A program made the translations under genes and the position numbers. A stretch of DNA of 7,284 bases from Deltaproteobacteria bacterium (GTDB taxonomy: Bacteria; Desulfobacterota; Desulfobacteria; Desulfobacterales; SG8-13). The notes beneath the pieces are model-generated. The model searched no databases and was not told the DNA's origin. It saw only the letters and a program-made list of their open reading frames with translations. The stretch is from positions 1 to 7,284 of the forward strand of contig JAHEIV010000147.1 of assembly GCA_024639205.1 (NCBI GenBank), read 5' to 3'. Shown piece after piece: positions 1 to 5,000 of the stretch (position 1 is its first letter; each line of letters begins with the position of its first letter).

Positions 1-968
1 TTTTAACCGTTGTAACCTGTGGTATATTCGCAGCCTGGGCAAAGGTGAGAAGCCGGCGCTATTTATACGCGCACACGCTTCTGGCCGGTCAGCCCTTCGA
101 TTACATGGCCAATCCCTGGTTTATCTTCAAAGGCAACCTGATCGTTGGAGCCGGCTTGCTGGTATATCTGTTTGCCGACACCTATAACCCACTTTACAGC
201 AGTGGTGTTCTTTTTGCTTTTTATCTGGTATTGCCATTTTTGATCTATAAATCCCTGCGATTCAATGCGCTTAATTCCGTTTACCGAAACATCCGGTTTC
301 GGTTCTGCGGAAGCCTGAAAGAAAGTTACGGCATTTACCTTTTCCTGCCGATTCTGATCCCGTTGACGTTGGGATGTATCGTTCCTTACTGGATGTACAG
401 ACGTAAAAAATATTTCTTTAATAACTTTTCATACGGCTCCACCCGGAACTCATTTGAAGGCGTATCCGGTCCGTTCTATCGTGCATACGGGCTTGCGGGT
501 CTGCTGTCTGTGCTTCTCCTGGTCCTTTTCGTTGCCGGTATCATGGGGTTTGTCACCCTGGCAAAAGACTTCACCGTTCATCTGGCAGGCGTCAACAACG
601 TACTCATGCTGGTTCCCATCGCTTCGTATGTTGTGGTGATGGTCTATATTACGCTCATCCAACAGTACATTTTTGTGAGGGTGACCAATTACTGCTGGAC
701 TCAGACCCGGGCGGGAAGCCTGCAGTTTCAAAGTCGGTTGGAGATAAAAAAGCTGATGTGGATTCGAATAACGAATATTCTTGCCATTCTCGCCTCGGCC
801 GGGTTGCTGATCCCTTGGGCGAAAATCAGGCGAACTCGCTATATCCTCAACTCTTTGGCGATTGTTTCCGATCGGAGCCTTGACGAATACAGCGCGGCGG
901 TTGAAGCCGATCAGAGCGCGATCGGCGAGGTGGCCACCGATTTCTTCGACATCGCCATCGGCATATGA
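1..968 (+). CDS. DUF898 (YjgN-family) multi-pass membrane protein, 5' partial
   Basis: The frame is open to the left edge (first whole codon at 3), and the codons before the GTG at 45 encode GIFAAWAKVRSRRYLYAHT, which is the conserved first block of DUF898/YjgN. The GTG at 45 is therefore an internal valine, not a start, and the true N-terminus lies outside the window. About 321 codons are visible; E. coli YjgN is near 400 residues. Counting from codon 45, hydrophobic segments lie at about 31-45, 54-69, 98-117, 150-172, 185-208 and 242-258. The signature block W-x-K/R-x-R-R-x-Y recurs near 114-123 (PYWMYRRKKY) and 257-266 (PWAKIRRTRY), indicating internal duplication. The function of the family is unknown; it is an inner-membrane protein. 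Its TGA stop overlaps the ATG of the M48 peptidase (ATGA), implying translational coupling. Family assignment is confident, role unknown. Confidence 0.9.
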   Translation, partial: LTVVTCGIFAAWAKVRSRRYLYAHTLLAGQPFDYMANPWFIFKGNLIVGAGLLVYLFADTYNPLYSSGVLFAFYLVLPFLIYKSLRFNALNSVYRNIRFRFCGSLKESYGIYLFLPILIPLTLGCIVPYWMYRRKKYFFNNFSYGSTRNSFEGVSGPFYRAYGLAGLLSVLLLVLFVAGIMGFVTLAKDFTVHLAGVNNVLMLVPIASYVVVMVYITLIQQYIFVRVTNYCWTQTRAGSLQFQSRLEIKKLMWIRITNILAILASAGLLIPWAKIRRTRYILNSLAIVSDRSLDEYSAAVEADQSAIGEVATDFFDIAIGI

Positions 969-1999
969 TTGAATTCAAAGGGACATTCTTCGACGGGCGC
1001 AGCTCCAAAGCCCATGCCGTTTCCATCTATTCCGACGGGCAGCGGATCCGCATTGCCGGAAACGCAGACGGGTTGCCGTTGGTCTTTCAAATCCAGGAAT
1101 GCCGGCTCACACCTCCCCTCGGAAAAACCAGGCGGTCGATATTGCTGCCCGACGGCGGACGGTGCGACACCCATGACCTCCAAGCTTTTGGGAAACTGGA
1201 CAGCATCAAGGGTGCAAATCGAACCTTTCGCCTGGTGGATTTTATCGAATCCAGGTGGCGGCTTGTGGTCGGCTGCCTGGCAGGTCTTATCGCCTGCGTT
1301 TGGATATTCACCGCCCATGGCATTCCGTTTGCCGCCAAAAAGATCGCCTTCTCTCTGCCGCCGGATGTAATGGAGAGCGTCAGTCAAAAAACCCTCCAGG
1401 CTCTCGATGATGGATTCTTCGAAACCTCCGTTCTGGTTCCGGAAAAAGCGAATCAAGTGCAACAGATCTTTGATCAGCTGCTGGCCGAGGAGGACGTCGA
1501 ATTTCACTACCGCTTGGAGTTGCGCAGCAGTCCCCGGGCAGGACCCAATGCATTTGCCCTGCCCGCTGGAATAGTCGTAATGACCGACGAGCTGGTGTCG
1601 CTGGCAAAAGAGGACCGGGAGCTGATCGGTATATTGGTCCACGAAAAAGCCCATGTGGAAAACCGCCACGGCCTGCGCATGCTGTTTCAAAACACCGGTG
1701 TTTTTCTGCTCATTTCCCTGCTGGCGGGCGATGTCGCCTCGATTACCTCCATCGCTGCAACGCTGCCGACCATTCTGGTGGAATCCGGGTATTCCCGACA
1801 ATTCGAGAGGGAGGCCGATCTAGCCGCCGGAACCTATCTTATTCGCAAAGGGTGGGGTACCCGACCGCTTCAGGACATGTTGCAGCGGTTGGCCGAAAAA
1901 AAGCCGGGCTATCCTGCGCTGGCAGCCATGTCGACCCATCCTGAAACCGGGCAGCGAATCCGTTACCTGCAGGACCTGGAGGCTTCCCAGACCCGATAA
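965..1999 (+). CDS. M48-family membrane-associated zinc metallopeptidase
   Basis: A 344-residue zinc peptidase of the M48 (HtpX/Ste24/BepA-like) group. The catalytic helix carries HEKAH at residues 226-230 (His226 and His230 bind zinc, Glu227 is the base), followed by VENRHG as usual in the family. The third zinc ligand is probably Glu281 in FEREAD (281-285, E-x-x-A-D pattern). NAFALPAG at 195-202 and THPETGQR at 324-331 are further M48 hallmarks. Residues 1-95 form a basic, beta-rich N-terminal domain resembling that of other DUF898-linked M48 proteins. Hydrophobic segments at about 100-117 and 245-270 suggest anchoring, with the peptidase domain on the far side of the membrane. The ATG overlaps the upstream stop by 4 bases and has no clear Shine-Dalgarno, so translation probably depends on the upstream gene. 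Substrate is unknown; misfolded membrane or envelope proteins are a guess by analogy. Confidence 0.93.
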   Translation: MIEFKGTFFDGRSSKAHAVSIYSDGQRIRIAGNADGLPLVFQIQECRLTPPLGKTRRSILLPDGGRCDTHDLQAFGKLDSIKGANRTFRLVDFIESRWRLVVGCLAGLIACVWIFTAHGIPFAAKKIAFSLPPDVMESVSQKTLQALDDGFFETSVLVPEKANQVQQIFDQLLAEEDVEFHYRLELRSSPRAGPNAFALPAGIVVMTDELVSLAKEDRELIGILVHEKAHVENRHGLRMLFQNTGVFLLISLLAGDVASITSIAATLPTILVESGYSRQFEREADLAAGTYLIRKGWGTRPLQDMLQRLAEKKPGYPALAAMSTHPETGQRIRYLQDLEASQTR

Positions 2000-2000
2000 C

Positions 2001-2022
2001 CCGGCACCATCGAGATGGCCGG
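2001..2022 (+). other. Hairpin after the M48 gene
   Basis: Two bases after the stop, CCGG-CA-CCAT can pair with ATGG-CCGG around the loop CGAG (8 bp with a two-base bulge). No T-run follows, so it is not a typical Rho-independent terminator. It could stabilise a 3' end or be chance in this GC-rich stretch. The gap to the next start is about 100 bases, so the DUF898-M48 transcript may or may not read through into the phosphoesterase gene. Confidence 0.35.
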
Positions 2023-2103
2023 AACAACGGCTGTCCCGCCGGTATCGACCATATACGGGTTGCGCGCCGCCCCAATATTGCAGCGAGCTCACCATTGCCG
2101 CTT

Positions 2104-3027
2104 ATGAATCGCAGAAGCTTCTTAAAACGATGTTCGCTGACAGCTGCGATCGCAGCAATTTGCGGTTATCCGCTGTTGGTTGAAAGATACCTGTTTCAGG
2201 TCAACCGCTACCAGATACCGGTTGCGGGCCTGCCACCGGAATTTGAGGGTTTTACCATCGTTCATCTTACGGACCTGCACTACGGGTTTTTGATGCCGAT
2301 GGTCGTCATCCGCCACCTGATTCATCAAGCCAACGCCCTGAAAAAAGATGTGATCGTATGCACCGGCGATTACGTGCACGAACACAACCGGACAGAGCAG
2401 ATCGACAGGGTATGGCCGGAGTTGAGCAAGCTGCAGGCGGTGCACGGTGTTTATTCCGTGTTGGGAAACCACGATCACTGGGCGGATTCGTCCAGATCGC
2501 TTGACTGGCTTCACAGAAGTGGTCAAGATGTACGACACCAGGCGGTGTCGATCAGCCGGGGGGCGGCACGACTCTGGATCGGCGGAGCCGGCGATTTTTG
2601 GGAGGATGACCCCGGTATCGACCGAGCGTTTAAAACCGTTCCACCCGGAGAAACGAAAATCCTTCTGGCTCACAATCCCGACACCATCGACACCGCCTAC
2701 CATACCCGACTCAACCTGGTAATTTCCGGCCATACACATGGCGGTCAGGTCATATTGCCTTTCTGGGGGCCGCCGATACTGCCGGTAATCAATAAAAGAT
2801 ACGCGAGCGGGGTGGTCGCCACGGAAAAAACGATGCTGTTCATTTCCCGGGGTCTGGGCTGGGCGATTCTCCCGGTAAGACTCAATTGCCTGCCGGAGAT
2901 CGCGGTGTTGAGACTGTCGCGCCAGCTGCTTACGGTGGATGAGAGCTGCGCGCCGAACACTGCCCAGCACATCGGTGCGACTTCACGTCCAAGCAACACA
3001 GGCAGGAAGTTGATACGACCTTTCTGA
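2104..3027 (+). CDS. Tat-exported metallophosphoesterase (YkuE/YaeI-like)
   Basis: A 307-residue calcineurin-like phosphoesterase with two-metal-site motifs in the usual order: DLH at 57-59, GD at 88-89, GNHD at 121-124, H190 in AHNPD, and GHTHGG at 209-214. The N-terminus reads NRRSFLK (residues 2-8), a near-ideal twin-arginine signal, followed by a hydrophobic stretch (11-26), so the folded enzyme should be exported with its metals by Tat. No clear AxA cleavage site is seen, so it may stay anchored. I chose the ATG at 2104 over the in-frame TTG at 2095 because the twin-arginine motif then lies at the very N-terminus; neither has a strong ribosome binding site. B. subtilis YkuE is an exported relative and E. 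coli YaeI a phosphodiesterase; chlamydial LpxG (lipid A pathway) is also related, but export argues against that role here. The substrate is unknown. Residues from about 275 on are a polar tail beyond the core domain. Confidence 0.92.
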   Translation: MNRRSFLKRCSLTAAIAAICGYPLLVERYLFQVNRYQIPVAGLPPEFEGFTIVHLTDLHYGFLMPMVVIRHLIHQANALKKDVIVCTGDYVHEHNRTEQIDRVWPELSKLQAVHGVYSVLGNHDHWADSSRSLDWLHRSGQDVRHQAVSISRGAARLWIGGAGDFWEDDPGIDRAFKTVPPGETKILLAHNPDTIDTAYHTRLNLVISGHTHGGQVILPFWGPPILPVINKRYASGVVATEKTMLFISRGLGWAILPVRLNCLPEIAVLRLSRQLLTVDESCAPNTAQHIGATSRPSNTGRKLIRPF

Positions 3028-3030
3028 TTC

Positions 3031-3038
3031 GAGGAGGT
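3031..3038 (+). promoter_or_regulatory. Strong ribosome binding site for trmO
   Basis: GAGGAGGT lies 7 bases before the ATG at 3046 and is the strongest Shine-Dalgarno of the upstream gene block. It fixes the trmO start and suggests trmO is translated on its own terms even though it follows the phosphoesterase stop by only 18 bases. Confidence 0.85.
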
Positions 3039-3045
3039 ATCGGCC

Positions 3046-3528
3046 ATGCGCATTTCCTTTACACCGATCGGTATCATTCACACCCCCTTTATGGAGCCGA
3101 AGGGCATGCCGATCCAGGCAGCCGATGCAGTCGGCATCCGGGGGCGGGTGGAATTGCTGCCGGCGCTCGTCGACGGGCTCAAGGATCTCAATGGGTTTTC
3201 GCACATTATCCTGCTGTATCACTTCCATCGATCCACACAGCCACGCCTGACGGTCACACCGTTTCTTGACACGCGATCCCGGGGAGTGTTTGCAACTCGG
3301 GCACCCGCGCGACCCAACCCGATTGGACTCTCCGTTGTAAAGCTGTTGGCCGTGAAAAAGAACATCCTGCGAGTGGAAAACGTGGATATGCTCGATGCCA
3401 CGCCGCTGCTGGATATCAAGCCTTACGTACCGCAGTTTGATCACCGCGATGCACAGCGCGTCGGGTGGCTGCAAGAAGTCGCAAAGAGCCCTGACGACAG
3501 GCAGTCCGACAACCGCTTTGCCCGCTAA
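3046..3528 (+). CDS. trmO: tRNA (t6A37) N6-methyltransferase TrmO (TsaA/UPF0066)
   Basis: A 160-residue protein matching the compact TsaA/TrmO beta-barrel domain. The family uses S-adenosylmethionine to methylate the N6 of threonylcarbamoyl-adenosine 37 in tRNA-Thr species, giving m6t6A and improving decoding of ACY codons. Visible signatures: PIGIIHTPF at 7-15, GFSHIILLYHF at 50-60, GVFATR at 80-85, RPNPIGLS at 89-96 (the SAM-binding fingerprint), and LDATPLLDIKPY at 116-127. E. coli TrmO is longer (about 235 residues) with a C-terminal extension; this protein has only the core domain, as in many archaeal and anaerobe homologues, so target choice may differ. In some organisms such domains sit near metal or molybdenum genes; no such neighbour is visible here. 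It lies 18 bases after the phosphoesterase and 27 bases before the next gene. Confidence 0.93.
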   Translation: MRISFTPIGIIHTPFMEPKGMPIQAADAVGIRGRVELLPALVDGLKDLNGFSHIILLYHFHRSTQPRLTVTPFLDTRSRGVFATRAPARPNPIGLSVVKLLAVKKNILRVENVDMLDATPLLDIKPYVPQFDHRDAQRVGWLQEVAKSPDDRQSDNRFAR

Positions 3529-3555
3529 ATTCACGATTCTGCCAATGGGATAATC

Positions 3556-4299
3556 GTGACTGCCAACAAAAACAACAAACGCACCTTGGCCGGAATGTTC
3601 GCTCTGGCCATCCTCACCACCATCGGGCTGGTCATTTTCACCGTGTATGGGGCCCGGTATGTTTCCATGCACCAATTCCGGTCCAAACCGTTTTTATACC
3701 TGGTTCCCCAAGAGCGTGTCGTCGGGCCTGCAGCCGTATTCCCAGGCACACTGCTATCCGCTTACGGTTATTCGATACAACTCCCCTGGGTGGGAATTGC
3801 CTCGCGAATCAAAACCCAAAGCATCTCCGGCCTGGTGTTTCAATCCGGACAGATCTTTCAGGTGCACAACCCGGCGCTTGTGATCGGTTGGCGCTCGGAA
3901 CTGACCCGACCGGGAAACACCTATGTTTTAAACAAACTAACGGCGGCTTTCGGCGGCACCTGTTGTCAGACGAACTACGCCATTGTGGAGCGAATCCTGA
4001 ATGCCAGCCCCAAACAGCAGCATTTTCTTCAATCGGCAAAACAATCGATGGCGTTCGGCATATTGCTTACCTATAAATCTGCATATATTGGAAAGGACAC
4101 ATTTGAAGTCATTTCGTTTCGTTCCCGCCACGCAAAGGGATTTCAGATTGGCAGCCCCGGTCGTTCCAAATCGGTTCGCCTGGTGGTATTTCCGAAAGAC
4201 GGATCCGAGTTGTGGATGGACATTTCCAGCAGCGCAGCCGCTCTTCGACAAGAAGAAATCGATCGGATTTTCGCTTCCATCCGCAGACAATCGAATTGA
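3556..4299 (+). CDS. Membrane-anchored protein of unknown family
   Basis: A 247-residue protein that I do not recognise. A lysine/arginine-rich N-terminus (residues 1-9) precedes one hydrophobic helix at about 12-32, after which about 215 residues probably face the periplasm. The soluble part looks mixed alpha/beta, with strand-like stretches near 91-104, 168-175, 182-189 and 207-213, and ends in a charged helix (EEIDRIFASI, 233-242). There is a Cys-Cys pair at 136-137 (GGTCCQ) and no other cysteine, so a vicinal disulfide or metal site is possible. The GTG at 3556 is preceded by a weak GGGA about 7 bases upstream. The next in-frame ATG (3595) would cut off the basic leader and the beginning of the helix, so GTG is preferred. 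The frame is the same as trmO, separated only by the trmO TAA and nine sense codons. Close spacing suggests co-transcription with trmO. No functional call is made. Confidence 0.78.
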   Translation: MTANKNNKRTLAGMFALAILTTIGLVIFTVYGARYVSMHQFRSKPFLYLVPQERVVGPAAVFPGTLLSAYGYSIQLPWVGIASRIKTQSISGLVFQSGQIFQVHNPALVIGWRSELTRPGNTYVLNKLTAAFGGTCCQTNYAIVERILNASPKQQHFLQSAKQSMAFGILLTYKSAYIGKDTFEVISFRSRHAKGFQIGSPGRSKSVRLVVFPKDGSELWMDISSSAAALRQEEIDRIFASIRRQSN

Positions 4300-4324
4300 T
4301 TCCCTGCTGAAAATACGGTATCCT
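4296..4324 (+). promoter_or_regulatory. Possible sigma70-type promoter for the FHA gene
   Basis: TTGATT (4296-4301) and TATCCT (4319-4324) are separated by 17 bases; each hexamer matches 4 of 6 consensus positions. It would give a leader of roughly 55 bases before the FHA start at 4386. It overlaps the stop codon of the upstream gene. Only a weak match, supported mainly by the 86-base gap before a gene of different type. Confidence 0.35.
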
Positions 4325-4371
4325 AGTCAGGATGATTTCCAGAGTCTGATCGGATGGTTTTTTTGCTTTGC

Positions 4372-4378
4372 AGAGGAA
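4372..4378 (+). promoter_or_regulatory. Ribosome binding site deciding the FHA start
   Basis: AGAGGAA lies 7 bases before the ATG at 4386. An in-frame TTG at 4368 would place this site inside the coding region, so the ATG is the better start. Confidence 0.7.
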
Positions 4379-4385
4379 CGTGACG

Positions 4386-4766
4386 ATGGCAGCGATCGTG
4401 CAGCTCCACGAAGGCGTGGTTATTAAAAAGTTTACACTCGACAAACCACTGATCCGTATCGGTCGCGATCCGGAAAGTGACATTTTTATCGACGACAAGG
4501 TCGTCAGCCTGGAGCACGCCGTTGTGGAAGTCGCCAATGAGCCAGGCGGGAAAAAGAAACCATCCTATACCATCAGGGATCTTGGGAGCACCAACAACAC
4601 GTTCGTCAATGACAAGGAGATAACAGCGCATCAGCTGCTAAATGACGATCTGATCCGCGTGGGGTGGAACACCTTCAAGTTCATCGACGATGTTGAACGC
4701 AAAGCGGAAAAGACCCTCAAAATACACAAAAGCTGGATCCCCCGCGTTTACTACACCAAGGAATAG
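4386..4766 (+). CDS. Small stand-alone FHA-domain protein
   Basis: A 126-residue cytosolic protein that is almost entirely one forkhead-associated domain. FHA domains bind phosphothreonine peptides and usually work with Ser/Thr kinases, type VI secretion or regulated assembly. The conserved surface is present: GR at 26-27, S41 and H44 in the S-x-x-H motif, and DLGSTNNTFVN at 65-75. The usual Gly after the STN asparagine is Asn71, a mild change. There is no signal peptide or membrane segment, and no fusion to kinase, cyclase or transcription-factor domains. After the domain comes a charged tail (about 104-126) ending in aromatic residues (SWIPRVYY). No kinase or phosphatase of the PP2C type lies in the window, so the phospho-ligand must come from elsewhere. 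The nearest signalling gene is the convergent cyclase. Family certain, role unknown. Confidence 0.92.
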   Translation: MAAIVQLHEGVVIKKFTLDKPLIRIGRDPESDIFIDDKVVSLEHAVVEVANEPGGKKKPSYTIRDLGSTNNTFVNDKEITAHQLLNDDLIRVGWNTFKFIDDVERKAEKTLKIHKSWIPRVYYTKE

Positions 4767-4819
4767 TTAGAACTGCTGATCACTGCCCCGCCGAGAATCT
4801 GTAAAAATTCTGGCTGAGT

Positions 4820-4846
4820 GTCTCATGCGCGAATGAGGATTTTTTT
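4820..4846 (+). terminator. Probable Rho-independent terminator after the FHA gene
   Basis: CTCAT (4822-4826) pairs with ATGAG (4833-4837) around a six-base loop, extended by a T-G wobble, followed after one base by seven T (4840-4846). The stem is short but placement and T-run are right. A second imperfect hairpin (GCC/AGAAT with ATTCT/GGC, about 4789-4813) lies just before it and may help. This would close the + strand block before the convergent cyclase gene. Confidence 0.6.
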
Positions 4847-4882
4847 CGTTGGACAAGGCCGCACGAGCCCGCCGCCAATCCC

Positions 4883-4912
4883 AAAACACTCTGAGATGAC
4901 GGTCAGGGGTGT
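4883..4912 (-). terminator. Weak candidate terminator for the cyclase gene
   Basis: Read on the - strand, ACAC and CTGA (4912-4909 and 4906-4903) can pair with TCAG and GTGT (4894-4891 and 4889-4886) across a small internal loop, with an eight-base apical loop and a run of four T (4886-4883). It lies about 90 bases after the cyclase stop. The interrupted stem and short T-run make it marginal. Apart from this and the FHA terminator, I see nothing definite in 4767-5000. Confidence 0.3.
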
Positions 4913-5000
4913 GCACACGCAGTTGCACTTGAATGTGCGCCACAGCCGGTAAGCTGCGGATAAGGGATGTTATTGAGCAAAGACAACTTGTGGGTGGACG

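Noticed and set aside
911..1801. 296-codon open frame on the - strand opposite the M48 gene
   Set aside because: It lies fully antisense to a gene with clear zinc-peptidase motifs; its translation is rich in Gly, Gln, His and Arg, and has no recognisable domain.
2095..2103. TTG start nine bases upstream for the phosphoesterase
   Set aside because: It only adds three residues before the twin-arginine motif, and the ATG at 2104 is the more usual codon.
2122..2970. 282-codon open frame on the - strand opposite the phosphoesterase
   Set aside because: Antisense to a well-supported enzyme gene, no domain signature and no ribosome binding site that would set it apart.
2983..3675. 230-codon open frame on the - strand opposite trmO
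   Set aside because: Spans trmO antisense and overlaps both neighbours; composition typical of reverse-strand shadow frames.
4320..4364. Possible terminator: small ATCCT/AGGAT hairpin and a run of seven T (4358-4364) before the FHA gene
   Set aside because: The hairpin is 25 bases away from the T-run and no stable stem abuts the T-run.
4909..4918. Perfect palindrome GTGTGCACAC in the convergent gap
   Set aside because: It lies between gene ends, far from any promoter, and partly overlaps the weak terminator; a regulatory role is not supported.
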